From Gnetum montanum (taxonomy: Eukaryota > Streptophyta > Gnetopsida > Gnetales > Gnetaceae), in assembly GCA_015680685.1 (NCBI GenBank), contig MNCI01001986.1, positions 186,271 to 250,270 of the forward strand: DNA of 64,000 bases, in the 5' to 3' direction. The notes under the pieces are model-generated. The model saw nothing but the letters and a program-made list of their open reading frames with translations. It did no database searches and was not told the DNA's origin. The stretch's first letter is position 1, and the number at the start of each line of letters is the position of its first letter. This document shows, piece by piece, positions 35,950-47,979 of this stretch. Made by a program: the position numbers and the translations under genes.

Positions 35950-37130
35950 GGCCTAGTTCATTGGTATGTCCTTGATGCTGATTAACTATGCATTCTCTAA
36001 GACACTCATGAAGGTCCTTGCAGAGGCCACTATGCTAGGAGATGCACGACCATTAAGATCATAATGGAAGGGAACTATTGGCCAACAATTTTTAGGGATG
36101 CTCATCAATATGTCTACTCTTGTGAATGATGCCAACGAGATGGCGGAATGACTACTCGAATGGAGAAACCTCAACAATGGATTTAACCATTAGAACCCTT
36201 TAACATCTAGGCCATTGACTTCATGGATCTCGTCACGTCCATGTTAAATGAAAAGGTGTACATCATAGTCATTGTTGACTATTGTACGAAATGGGTAGAA
36301 GTAGCAGCCATCATCAATTGTATATCTTCTACTGCTACTTGGTTTGTACAACAAAATGTTGTAAACATGTTTGGTGTACCACATGCATTAATTTTTGATA
36401 ATGAAACTCACTTTATAGGCACTACCTTTCAGAAGCTCATGTAATGCTCGAAGGTTGAACATAAACTCACAACACCCTATCATCCCTAAGCCAATGGCCA
36501 AGTTGAGGTTACCAATAAGGAAATCACACAGATTCTAACAAGAACTATTAGCAAATATAAGAAAGACTAGAGCACAAAACTTAACGATGCCCTTTGAGCT
36601 TAACGCTCAACATGGAAACTTCCTATAGGCTACTCTTCCTATGAGCTTGTGTATGGAAGATTACCAACACTCCCTATTAAATTTGAGCTCCATACACTAT
36701 CAACATCCTATGACCTCAACCTCAACTTGAGTCTAGCACAAAAAGAAAGACTAATGAATCTCAACTTGCTAGACAAAAATTGATGGTGGCTCTATCATCT
36801 AACTAGTTGCACAAGGCCTACAACAAAAAATGTCATGACCTTAAAATCAGGAAAGTCAAATTTCAACCAGGAGATAAGGTTCTCTACTAGAATCCCACAC
36901 ATGTACCTTAATGAACTAATTTCCAGACATTGTGAGAAGGACCTTATATAATTTATGAAACTTTTTTTTGGGGTCATGATGATTTACAGACCTGAAAGCC
37001 TAGACAAGAAATAGTTGGTCAACATACAACAAGTCAAACCCTTCCATGAGCATAAGCCATCAAATACAACAAACACATTGGATGGAAAACCATGCGTAAT
37101 ATTTCAGATCTCCTCCTTTCAACTTAGTTG
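35950..37130 (+). pseudogene. Element A integrase relic
   Basis: The HHCC zinc domain is visible: THEGPCRGHYARR, then YSCExCQRDG with a TGA between the cysteines. The catalytic core reads IDFMDLV...YIIVIVDYCTKWVEV (first Asp), ALIFDNETHFIG (second Asp) and ANGQVEV (Glu), so the D,D-E triad is traceable at 36210-36510. The C-terminal part runs to about 37130 with several stops. No chromodomain was recognised. Confidence 0.7.
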
Positions 37131-39013
37131 TGGGGGAGATGGCCATCCATGTTAACTATATAAGTAGCTCCTTAATTTTTCACCATTTTTATTTTACACA
37201 TTTTTATTTTGCAACTTTTTATTTTACACATTCTTTATTTTACATCTACTTATTTTCATGTTATTAATCTTCTCTAATTTTTCTTGAATATTTTACACTC
37301 TCTTTTATATTTTCTTTTATTCTAGTGTGATTTTCTAGCTTTTTGTTAACAAGTGCCACACATAGTGGTAATTTGTTGCTTGATAGTGGTATGTACTATT
37401 TTGTTATTTAATTATTGGTGTCTAGATTCTAGCTTTGAATGTTGTTACTGATAACAAGGATATGGTTTCTTTTCATGCAATAGGCACTGACTCCACAACA
37501 TTCACCCATCCACAAACTCTATGATTTTTCTTATTCTGGAAATGTGTGGTCCCTTTTTCATTAACAAAACTATAATGAATTTGTGACTTGGTAGTTTCTG
37601 AAATTGGAATGGATTCAAAGGTTTGAACAAGGTGTGACTTTAAAGGGATTTAGTATTCTTTGTGCTTTTCTACTTACTTGGATGCATATGTGTTTTCATG
37701 GATTTCTTATCATTTTGTGTTAACCAATAAAAGGAAGTTAAATAGGTCTTTGCATAGTGTGGTTCTTAAGTAGACCCCTTAGACAAAATAAATGGGCTAA
37801 AAGCACTAGTTATGGGACTAGAAAGACATGTTACCCATGCTTGAAGGTCCCCTCTAACTAAGGCCCTTCCTCAATTTCTACTTCTCTTTTCTTTGCTAAT
37901 AAGAAATAGTGGTTGTTCTATGGGAGCACTTTTGTGTCTTAGGGGGTTGGACTAGTCTTACAATGATGATGCGAAGTCACTGAACATGGTTGGTTTTGGT
38001 CCAGAGTAAGGATGGATCTTATCAAGTCATTTAATTGTAAAATTTACAAGGGACTTCATGTAACCTTAATCAAGAACTTCATTCCACTCTCTCTTGTCCA
38101 TTTATGCTTTCCATGTTTCACCTCACTACTAGTTTCATGTTCTTGTTCAATGTTTTGGTTTGATGTGTTGAAATTCTTAGGTAGTTTCTTTAGGGTTTTT
38201 GTACTTAACCTTTCATAACCATTAATCATCCATGGAGCCCACAGGTTCCCCAGTTTGAAGTTATGCAAGGGCTATTAAAGGCTTGTGTCTACTTTGGGAA
38301 GGACCCACTTGCATATCTTTTGGTTGGGTTAGTTAAGTTCTTTATCCTTAGACACTCTTACAATCAAATCCTTTTGTTTACCTCATCAATGACATCCAAC
38401 TGTGCACATCTTCACAACATTTTTTAGTGAACTTTCCTTTTTATTGTTGTGAATTCTTATACCCTCTTCAAGCATTTCATCCTATTTGAACTTTTTCAAA
38501 TTTAATGGATCACTTATCTATTTTACCCTATTTGTCAGTCTCCTTGCTAACACTCCTAAAGGAATCAAGCTATCACAATCACAACCTAGCTATGTGTAAC
38601 CACCAATGAGACAAGGTACTTACTAGCTATGTGTTACACATTGCATACTAATTTGTGATTTTGTTGTAATTGCAGTGGAAAGCATGGACTAGAAGCAGAA
38701 CTATCTTTACCAAGGATGATGTGACAGTACCACACGACGAGGACCATTCATGATCATGGGATCTTTTCTCTCATTCTTCAACTGCCAAGAGGCGTTGGAT
38801 ATCAATTTTATCCAGGGTGTTCACCTCTCTTATCATGAACATCCAATTTTGTAAATATTGTAACTCTATAAACTTGGGTACTTAGAATCTGTCTGTTTCA
38901 TTTGAGTTAGTTTGTATGTTAGTCAATAATTTCATACCTCCCTAATATTTTATAAGGAATTTGTTTCTCCTTTTCTTCACTTGAGGACGAATTTTTATTT
39001 AGTCATGGGGGCA
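37131..39013 (+). other. Element A 3' noncoding region with shared family module
   Basis: No gene is supported. Starting with GTGGGGGAGATGG (37132), it holds the blocks shared by families A, B and C (TTTGCATAGTGTGGTT near 37750, ACTAGTTATGGGACTAG near 37805, 'tttgggaaggaccca' near 38294). It ends in the polypurine tract before the 3' LTR. An Athila-type env-like ORF could have been here, but none is readable. Confidence 0.65.
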
Positions 39014-39843
39014 TGATGAGTCATGTTTTGACATGCTTTGATATTGGATACCCGATATTGGAGACTAGGATGTGTTATTAAATATTCGATATCATAGGGT
39101 ATATGCCAACTTATAAATATAGTGCTCAGGCTCAAAATTTTGATATTAGTTTTTGTCATAGTTAGCAAATCTCTTGTAGTTTGTTTTCTCTAGAGTTAGA
39201 ATATTTTCTGAGTACCCACACTAGGAGCCTAAGTGTGTACGGATCTTTGTTCAAACACTAATGTACCTAAGCACAACAGTGTGATAGGAATAAAAAAAAA
39301 CCCTTTTGATCGGCTTTGTAGCACTGAGAATAGACTAATGTTTCCTTGATGCATTTATATTCATGCACTTCACTTTAATGCACTTTAATTAAGCAATTAA
39401 TTCCTAGTTGTTAATGAACACAAGCATGACCACCTCAAGCATATGTGTACCACTTGGTATCCTAGAAACGTTTGACGTTTGGTAATCTAGTAGGGCTATA
39501 TGTGTTTAGGATGTGTTTGGAAAGTGATAATGGGTACTTGTGTTAGGCTAGTTAGGCAATAGATAAACTAGATCTTAAATTACTCTACCTTTCATTCTTG
39601 TTGTAGGAAATTAAATTTATAAAACATAAAAATTATTAAAATCATGTGCCTCAATTACACTTAAATCATATCCTTGAGCTTCACAGGTGTAGTTGGGAAG
39701 ACAATGAACGTTCTCAATGCCCATTTCACTTCTTAGAGAATTAGTGTACTAGAGAACTATAGGTCCACAGAATTTGACCAGATCGTGTGTGAACACCTTA
39801 GTGATTCGTATGGTTGGGCATAGGGGTACCTCACCGCTCATCA
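39014..39843 (+). repeat. Element A 3' LTR (830 bp)
   Basis: It starts TGATGAGTCATGT and ends CCGCTCATCA, preceded by CATGGGGGCA (polypurine tract). It pairs with 30198-31041. Confidence 0.85.
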
Positions 39844-40919
39844 GTAAGGTAGGATGTTATAGCATGAGTGCCTCAATGATGGGTAAATGTAGTTAGATGG
39901 CATAAGAGAATTAAATTTAAGCTTTACTCATTTAGTTATGAATTACTTTTGTAGTTCAAAAGTGACTTGTGAGAGCAAAATATGTCTACTCCTTTGTTAG
40001 ATTTTTTAATTCTTCCTTAAATACCTAATTAAACCTTAAACTATAAAATTAAAATTAGTAGTTGTAATAGAGGAGTCATGGTAATTTTTGAACTTTTAGT
40101 TCCTCAAATATTTATTTGAAGTTTAGAAACAACATCAATATTAGTAATTGTAATAAAGGAGTTATGGTAATTTTTGAATCACTATAACTTTGAAGCTTAA
40201 TTAAAATATACTTAGCATATTAATTGGAAATGAACTTCTACTCACAATCACTATAAATTTTGGACTTAATCAAAATATAATTAGCATGTCAATTGAAATC
40301 AAACTAATTGTGTAATATGTCACTAACATAGAGGAATCGTTATACATAGATTACTCATATCAAGAATGTTTAAGTTTAAAATACTAGTATTCTGTTGATT
40401 AAAGTTTTTAGCCTTGGTGTGACTGATATTTATGTGCTTTTTTAAACCAAGGTTAGAGGAAGTTTTATTTGGTGATATTCTCCAATTTCAACAATTTTTG
40501 TTTCACACTTGGAGTTTCTTTCATCAACTTGTTCTTTCTACTATTTGAAAAATTTGATGTAATATGGTTCATTGCTAAGATTCTTTAGCTATTATTCTTC
40601 CTTTGTACTCAAGATACTATTATTCAATAGTTGATGCTTGAACTACAAGCCTATATGTATCCCTATTCATTTTTTTTTAATTTTTTGTTTACAAGAATTT
40701 TTGGGGAAAAAGTAAAAACCTAAAAGAATGATTCTAAAAAATAACAAGGTTTGATCCTTTTCCTATGCTAGGAAGGAGGTTTTTAACGTTTAGATGTAAG
40801 GATGAAAAATGAAAAAAGTGTCCCAAGATCAACATGACTTTCCTTTTAGGGGGGTGTCAAGTCCCAAAAGATAAATAATAATATTAAAAAAATTTAGAGT
40901 ACATCATGTCAATGAAGGG
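39844..40919. other. No gene recognised
   Basis: AT-rich DNA flanking element A. A short direct repeat ('ttagtaRttgtaataRaggagt') occurs near 40056 and 40140. No protein family or RNA was recognised. Confidence 0.5.
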
Positions 40920-43360
40920 AGAGTTTAAAGAAAAACCTTAATAGTTTTAGGAATGCCTTTCTAGGTTTTCATCCTTATAACCAATCCTAAAAAACCTATT
41001 TTCCAAGGTAAAAAAGGAGTAGGCCTTGCCCTTATTTACAAGTGCCCTCATAGGTTATCACTTCTTACTAAAGGATTTCTATAAAGAGAAAGAGAAAACT
41101 CTTTCTAAGGATAAAAGAATGAATTAATTAGAAATAAAGAACAAATAGTAGCAAAAGCTAAATGCTTTCCATCCTTGAGCCTCCAAAATAAAAAGAAATT
41201 AATATTATAAAAAACAAATTAATTTTTCAGTTTTCACTAAGAGTTTTTTTTTTTACTTAAATTGTAGTTGAATAGAGACATCTTTGAGAATCTAGTATTT
41301 AACTCTTGAAGAGAAGTCATAGATATGCTCTTGCTATTGAAAAATAATTACGTACTAAAGATTCCAAATAGAGTAGAGAACAAGTGGTTGATGAAAATTT
41401 TAAATTTAAAGAAAGAAAGTAGACACAACAATCTAATCTCCAAGAATGATGCTTGGTTGAAGTTGTTACAAATTCTAGATGTACATTCCAAGCATGTTGA
41501 ATAACAAGACATTCAAAAAATGAGAAAATAAATTTTTACTTCTATAAAAAGGACGTTGAGGAGAAACATTTCTCATATGTTAAAATGAGTGCTGAAAGGA
41601 AGACCTTGATGAATAAGACACTATAAAAAATAAAAAGTTTAGAAAATTTAGGAGCTCTTGGGAATATTTTTCATTTTCCTTACCCAAAAGTGTGATTATA
41701 ATTGCATTTTTCAAGCTGTATTGAATTTGTTATGAATAAAATCATTCTTTGTAATAATATTGGAAGCAACATTTGAATTAAAAGAAAAATAGACTTGTCA
41801 TCATTTCAAAAAATATTTGGAAAAGCTTAATGTAAATTATTGTCAAATTTAAATAAATTCTCAAAATTAGAAATTAATTTTTTAAAATTCTTTTTCCTCT
41901 TTCTAGTCAAACCATAGAGGCTAGATGCTTCATTTCAAGTAATCCATCTATTATGCATACGTAGACAAGAAACTACAATGATATCAAATTTGCTCCAATT
42001 GGTACACAATCTAGATACATTAGTAGTCCAAGCTCCTTCATTAAAAGGAAGTCATCATGGGCTAATTTGCCTAAGCATATCTTCTAAAACATTAATATGA
42101 TTGTAATTCTAATATTTACTAAGTTTGCATCGTGTCTTCCAAAGTTATTTGAGAATTGGAGAACTTGAAATAGAAATGGCCTAATGAAAAATAAGACAAT
42201 GAATAAAGTTATTAGAAGACCAACTATTATCATTCTTAGGTTTTTCTTGCATAAGTCTATTATCTAAAATGAACATCCAAACATTATCTTCATTAATGCA
42301 GTTTGCAATCCATTTTATAGGAAGAGAAGTACCCTAGTTCTAATAATTAATGAGGCTAAGTCCTTCATCTTTCCTACTATTAGTGCAAATATCCCAAGTA
42401 ACTTTTATAAAAATGTTTTCTATATTGCTTAACAGATCAAAAAAATCAACAAATAATACAATTAATTCTATCATAAGAAGTTTTAGAATGATCCTAACAA
42501 CTAGAGTAATAAATATGGGTTTTGGGTGTGGGGAGGCAAGGGTGGTTTGGAAAGGTATTGGAACCAAAAATGATTGAAACATACGTATACCCTAAGATTT
42601 ATAGAAGTTTATAACTTAGTGCTACTTGGTAGAATTGAACCTATTACTCGAGGTTACCAAGATAAGACCCGTATCACTAGGTTAACATGTCATTGTTGGA
42701 GTAATAAATATGAGTTCATTGAAGCATTTACTTAATAACTAAATCTTTGCTAGCAAGGGTGAACATTTATTTCTTTCCATTTATCATTCTGCTTTTCAAT
42801 TGTATCAACCACATAATTCTACAAAATAGTAAGATTAGGCTTAAAAGAAAAAGATCTTCCTAAAATTTTGAAGATAAAATCTTTTTTCAAACTTTTTCGA
42901 GGCCTAAGAGTAACCCACTTATTAATATTACCATTATAATAAACATCAAAATTTTGTTAATTGATCCAAGAGCCAGATAACATGCAATAACCCTCCACTC
43001 TAACTAAAAGAGTATTGATATGTTATAGAGAATTGTTGATCATAAAAACAAAATCATCTGCAAAGTACATGTTAAGCAATTGTATACCTTAATCATCAAT
43101 TGAAATTTCCTTAATGATATTCCTTTCTATATTATAATGTAGATTTTGTGAAAGAAATTTTGCAACAATAATAAAAAGACAAGGAGCTAGAGGACAACCT
43201 TGATGAACTAATTGTTGAAGAGAAAAAGAGGAACTTAATTCAAAATTAGTAACAAGTTGAGCATTATCATTAGTGAGCAAAGTATGAACAAGATGAACAA
43301 AATAATCATCAAATCCTTATTTATAAAGTTAAGAAATAATGAAATTTCATTCAATCCTAT
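40920..43360 (-). mobile_element. L1-type LINE fragment with reverse transcriptase, minus strand
   Basis: Read on the minus strand from 43360, it begins with a broken DRIExNFI segment (usual AYDRIEW). Next come FELSSSFSLQQLVHQGCPLAPCLFI (the RQGCPLSP-type motif, 43245-43170) and MYFADDFVFM near 43065-43035, the catalytic YADD-type motif. A C-terminal WDICTNSRKDEGLSL block, as in plant L1 ORF2, lies near 42390, and a further broken tail near 42020. The 5' part (ORF1 and endonuclease) is cut off by the LTR starting at 43361. A SINE sits inside at 42522-42698. Below 41.9 kb the sequence is too degraded to read. Confidence 0.7.
42522..42698 (-). mobile_element. tRNA-derived SINE, copy 1, with target duplication
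   Basis: It is flanked by GAGTAATAAATATGGGTT (42504-42521) and GAGTAATAAATATGAGTT (42699-42716), an 18-bp target duplication with one mismatch. Read on the minus strand, an A-box-like TTAACCTAGTGATACGGG is followed by a B-box-like ATAGGTTCAATTCTACC at normal tRNA spacing. The body contains TTATAAACTTCTATAAATCTT, shared with 19522-19668. It is inserted within the LINE, between its RT core and C-terminal region. Confidence 0.75.
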
Positions 43361-44310
43361 TGATGAATCATCAGTTGGCTAGGTTATTTGATAAAAAGTT
43401 AACTTTTTGGTTGGCTTCGATATCCTAGCCCCAATATCAAGGCTTTGATGTCAAGGCTCCAATAACAAGGCTCTGATGTTAAGGCTCTAACAACAAGGCT
43501 ACGTTGATGAGGCCTCAATGAGGCCTTGTCAATGTAACGTAGCAATGAAATCTATAAATACATGCTCTCAACCATGTTTATGCAATTCTTTTATCAACAA
43601 AGTATCTAGACTCTTGCAGTTTTGTTTTGTAATCTTAGAGAATAGTCAGTGAGTGCCTGTAGTGTGGATTTGAGTCAATTGTATAGTGACTTATTTGAGT
43701 GGCAATGTACCTAGACACATTCCATGAATAATAATAATATCAAGATTGATTCTTATTCATTGTAGTACTTTGACTTAGATTAAATTTACTCTTAATGTAA
43801 TCCATATTCCATGTACTTAATTGATATTTACATTTCCATGCATGTTCATGAATTGGTGAAATAAGCGTGACCAGTTTCGAGCATAAACACATATTTGCTT
43901 GGTAATCCTAGTAGCATTATTGCTTGGTTCACCCAGTAGCAGCACTCTTGGTAATCCTAGTAGTGGATACATGGGTCTAGGATGTGTGTAACAAGCTAGG
44001 AATGGACACTTATCACCCATAGGCTAGTTTAGACATTACTTTTCATTGTTAATTAGTTTAAATAATTGATTTCTTTATTATCATTAGGAGTGGCATAAGG
44101 CTTCAACAACATCAAGAATCATATGCATCACTTTGGACTAAACCATACATGACAAAGCTACCACTAGTCCAAGTGGGAAGATAGCAAACTGCGATCAAGG
44201 CATAATGACCCATATGCCACAACTAGTCCCATCCATAGAATTCAACTGGATCATGTGTGAACACTTGTGATTAGTATGGTTGGGCATATGGGGTACCTCA
44301 TTGCTCATCA
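43361..44310 (+). repeat. Element B 5' LTR (950 bp)
   Basis: It starts TGATGAATCATCAG and ends TTGCTCATCA, directly followed by a primer site. TATAAATA lies at 43553. The distal part aligns with the LTR at 6275-7255. The U3 differs and has reiterated 'caaggctYtgatgtYaaggct' units near 43430-43500 and GATGAGGCC motifs near 43505. Its 3' partner should lie beyond the window. Confidence 0.7.
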
Positions 44311-44311
44311 T

Positions 44312-44329
44312 TGGTGCCATTACTAAGGA
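44312..44329 (+). other. Element B primer binding site (tRNA-Asp-like, diverged)
   Basis: TGGTGCCATTACTAAGGA is in the same position as the sites of elements A and C. It differs from the tRNA-Asp complement by transitions only. Confidence 0.55.
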
Positions 44330-44435
44330 TGGTGCTAGCTCTCTAGATTAGTTATATCATACATGATCACTATAAATGCATTAACAAACTATCTTTGAGA
44401 AAATACTAAGTCACACACATCATACACCAACAACA

Positions 44436-45108
44436 ATGTCTCTTTCACAAGGAAGTAATAATGCATCGCATGAAGAGAACATTCATTAGAGAACCAATGA
44501 GACATATGTTGAAGAAAATTAGAGTGACCAACCTCATGCAAGGGTTTCATATGTTCATGACCACCCTAGCTATGCTCAAGGACTACATTCACCTAAGGTA
44601 GAAAACCCCAGAGGAGATGAAGTAAGTCCTAAACTAGGGGAGGCTTCAAGGCCCAAGACCTTCTCAAAACCTGGAAGAAATAAATCAAGGAATCATGGGG
44701 AGAACTATAGAAGCCATGGTGATTCTCCCAATTTCTCATCTTCCTCTTCCTCTTCAATGTCTAGTTTTGATGAAGATGAATGTAGGTATAGAGATCAAGA
44801 TCCACTATGGGATTGAAATAAGAATAGAAATCGAACCTAATGAAAAAAATCAGAGACATCAAAATGAACATAGACAAAATCATCATAATTAGACAAATAG
44901 AAATAGAAATTTTCACCATGACATGTCTGATGATAGTAAAGCCTTGTTGGCCACTAAGAGCTTGATGTAGATCATAGAGGTAGTTAGGATACCCCACAGG
45001 CATTGCAAGGAAAGTCGCATCAAAAGGCTTGATATGAATAATACCCTTAAATTTGTGGAAGGCTATGATTCTAATCCACAACATCGCTTACAAGCCTTCC
45101 ATGATGCT
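44436..45108 (+). pseudogene. Element B gag relic, first part (split by element D)
   Basis: ATG at 44436 opens MSLSQGSNN..., with a stop at codon 18. The Ser- and Arg/Asn-rich leader and then SIKRLDMNNTLKFVEGYDSNPQHRLQAFHDA (broken) correspond to the gag core start of elements A and C. At 45108 the frame is cut by the element D insertion and resumes at 54800 with the following gag residues (CALQNIKNKW). Confidence 0.65.
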
Positions 45109-46797
45109 TGTATAGACCTAAATCATCTGTGTAAGGCTGGAAGGAAACAGAAACTGAAAGATTGTCAGGTAGGCACAACTGACCCTACCTTCGCTTTGAG
45201 GGCAAGCTGGAAAAGGGAATGAAGGAAGAGTGCCTTGGATGGTCTACATGCAAATCAACCAAGGACTTCCCTAAGCGTAAACTATGGCTTGCGCTGGGGT
45301 TATCGTAACGTATGTCTTAAAACATGAACAGTGTGTGTAAAATGTAAACAGGATCATAAAACAAAGCAGAACGTAAACAGAATGTAAATTGAAATGTAGT
45401 AATCAAAGTGTAAATTGGACGTAAACTGAATATAAGATAGAACAAACAAAAATAACGATTGGTTGGAAAAACGAATTGAATTGTATTGCTTAATAAAAAA
45501 AAAAGGTATGCACCGATCAAAGCGTAGCTGCACATGTGGGTGGCAGGTCAAACGCCTAGCCCCAGGCAATGATGTGATGTAATGATGTGATGTGATGTGA
45601 TGTGAGAAGTGCTAGGATGCCAGGAGTCAAGTTTGCCGAGTGCCCAAGGATTGCTGGTTCTGTATATTCTTAGAATTGCTAATGTCATCAATTGCCCCCC
45701 CTCTAATTCATGTGAATTGATAAGGTATTTATAGGGCTGGACTAGGCTCGGGTGTAGAATTCCAGAATGGAATCAATGGTTGGGATTTAATAGGAAAATG
45801 GATCAAGTGACACATGTCTTATGGATAGTTGTGCACGAGTTGGATGTGTGTCGGCAAGCTACGTTCTTGACTAGGTACATTGCATTTTACAATTCGTGGA
45901 TTACTCAAGCCCATGAAAGTACATTTAATTTAGACCGTAAGGGCTTGACATGCCCACAAATGAAAATTTACAATGAAATGTACAATAAGAGAAAATTAAC
46001 CTAGCTCGCTTGACCATGGATCGAGTGCTGTAGGATGTTGAGATGTTGATTTGAGGCTGTTCGAGGCATCTCTATTTGACCAGGGCTTCCAACGTGAGTT
46101 GATGTACCTTCAGAGTCGAGTTGAGCTTCAGTGTAGGTTGATTTATGGTCACGCTGCACTCACACCCAATGTGACCTCTAGTGTGTGTCTAGCATCGTCC
46201 AGCTTCTAGCGTGCCCAGCATCCAGCGTGTAGACGCTGTACTCACGCTGCACTCACGCCCAGTGTGACCTCCAGCGTGAGTGAGGAAATCTTGACCTTTT
46301 GACACCATTTTTTGGATTTTGAAGCCTAGAGTTGCTGCTTGAATGTGTTTAACTCTGGAATCTGGAATTTGAGTGGTTTTGAGTAGGTCATGCTGGCTAT
46401 TTTGGGTAGGTCACGTTGCAGCGTGACCACAGCGTAACCTGCAGCGTCACCTATAAACACCTGTGAAAACTTGTAATTTTTTACTTAAAATATGAAGCTT
46501 CTGGAGGCTGAAGTCTAAAGGTTGTCGATGGTGAGCCTGAAGATTGATTCACTCCTCTAAAAATCTGATTTTTTTGACTTGATTTGGAGGCTTTGAGAGT
46601 TGGGAAAGTTGGTCATGCTGGAGGTCACACTGCAGCATGACCACAGCATCCAGCATGAATTGTCAGCACTCAGCATTTAGCGTGAGTTCCCAAGTTAGCG
46701 TGAATGCCATGCCTTAGCCAAATTTTGTCTCTAAAACTTCGAAAGGGCTTGAGTCGTTTCCATTTCAAAATGGTAGGCCAAAATTAGTGGTTTTTCA
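45109..46797 (-). repeat. Element D 3' LTR (left copy, 1689 bp)
   Basis: It is alignable end to end with 53094-54794. It contains a cluster of short AGCGTGACC/CACGCTGCA-type repeats (46150-46280 and 46390-46450), a GATGTGATGTGATG run near 45573-45604 and a perfect 'TATTTATAGGGCTGG' segment. Differences from the other LTR are mostly C/T and G/A, many at CpG. Confidence 0.85.
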
Positions 46798-46865
46798 TTG
46801 GTCCCTCTTTGTTGACGTCTGGAGGAATTCACCCGAGAGGCGTTGAAAAAGAAGTGCAAAACACC

Positions 46866-47309
46866 ATGAACAACCAAGTACCAACATTAACTATCATCCC
46901 TTGGTTGGATGTCATCGCACTATGTCTAGACGTACATGGGATTAAGGGAATGTGGTTCAAGATGCAAGGGATTGTAATCGGGGGAAGTCAGGAATTGATC
47001 AAGGGTGATAACTGCCATTGGGATTGTGGGAGAGGAATGCTCTCGTCTGAACAAGTTATGTCATTGGTCTTTGTCAAAAGTTGGATCTTCAGCAGATTTG
47101 GAACCAAGACATTGGAGGTGCGTTCTTTGGAGAAATGGGAATCTCGTAGAGTGTTTATGGGAGCCCGTTGTAAACAACCAAAGCCGATGTACAACATGGT
47201 CTCTTTGAGACACAAGTGTAGTTGTTTTTTCAAGACAATTGCCTTCTCGCCTAGGGCTTGTATGAGAATAGCCAATAGTCTGAGGTTTATGACGTCAACG
47301 GGGTCATGA
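46866..47309 (+). CDS. Antisense ORF in element D, 147 aa, function unknown
   Basis: This is a plus-strand open frame from the first ATG at 46866, open upstream to 46809, running to TGA at 47309. It is antisense to element D and lies right beside its 3' LTR. The product is Trp/Met/Gly-containing, with a Cys-rich C-terminal part (RHKCSCFFKTI) and no recognised domain. The reverse frame over 47275-46988 is also open, so overlap artefacts are possible. Antisense ORFs near the 3' LTR are known in some Tat-lineage elements such as maize Grande, so this position is suggestive. No homology can be claimed from sequence alone. Confidence 0.35.
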   Translation: MNNQVPTLTIIPWLDVIALCLDVHGIKGMWFKMQGIVIGGSQELIKGDNCHWDCGRGMLSSEQVMSLVFVKSWIFSRFGTKTLEVRSLEKWESRRVFMGARCKQPKPMYNMVSLRHKCSCFFKTIAFSPRACMRIANSLRFMTSTGS

Positions 47310-47319
47310 AGACCCTTTT

Positions 47320-47450
47320 TTGTGCATTTTTCTCTTTGACCCTTTTGTTCTTTTTCTTTTTGTTTGTTTCTTATTTTCTTTTGTTTTTGCCTTATTTTGT
47401 CTTTCTTTTTCTTTTATTTTTATTTTTTCAATCTTTTTGAGGGAGCTTAC
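47320..47450. repeat. Long pyrimidine/purine tract in element D
   Basis: About 130 bases are almost pure T/C on the plus strand (T-rich with scattered G), hence purine-rich on the element's sense strand. Low complexity explains the open frames crossing it in both directions. Confidence 0.8.
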
Positions 47451-47979
47451 TTTTTGTGTCGTGCTCATGTTTGAGCACTTGCATTTTTGCATCATGCATT
47501 GTGTGCTATGTTTTGCGTTACAACTGCTTAAAGAGTCACAGTGTGCAACAATATATCAAGAGCTTTGGGGTGAACATAATGTATTAAGGGGGAGTAATTG
47601 AATAGGATAATTGGGACATGATGGAGAAATAGGGAATGTACTTATGAATAGATTTATTAACCCAGTTACGTGCGTCAGGAAGAATGTGATACCTTGTCGT
47701 CACAATGAAGTGCATCTATGTACAAATGCCTTAGGAGTGTCATCCTGCAAACACAACTCCAAGAAAACAAGAAAAACACAAATGAAATGGTTAGCTAAGC
47801 ACTTTAAATAGGGAGATGAAGTCACCATGTGCAATTTTCAAAGCAACCAGAATTATGAAAAACATCAACTTCATTAGTGTCCATGGGACAAATCATGCAA
47901 CAAGTTTTTGTGGAACATGAACAACAAATTGTAGCAACACATCTTTTCGAATTTTTGCCTGGTCATCGATGATGTTGCC

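Larger units (their letters stand above)
30198..39843 (+). mobile_element. Element A: full-length Ty3/gypsy (Athila/Tat-like) LTR retrotransposon, 9646 bp, inactivated
   Basis: It has two family-A LTRs (30198-31041 and 39014-39843) with TGATGAG/CTCATCA ends, a tRNA-Asp-like primer site, and polypurine tract CATGGGGGCA before the 3' LTR. The order gag, protease, RT, RNase H, integrase is the Ty3/gypsy order. Flanking 5-mers GTAGG (30193-30197) and GTAAG (39844-39848) look like a target duplication with one mutation. All coding parts carry stops. The Asp-Leu-Gly-Ser protease motif and tRNA-Asp-type primer site favour the Athila/Tat branch. No chromodomain was seen. Confidence 0.85.

Noticed and set aside
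47304-47601. Long Phe/Leu-rich (plus) and Lys-rich (minus) frames
   Set aside because: Both come from the low-complexity pyrimidine/purine tract in element D.
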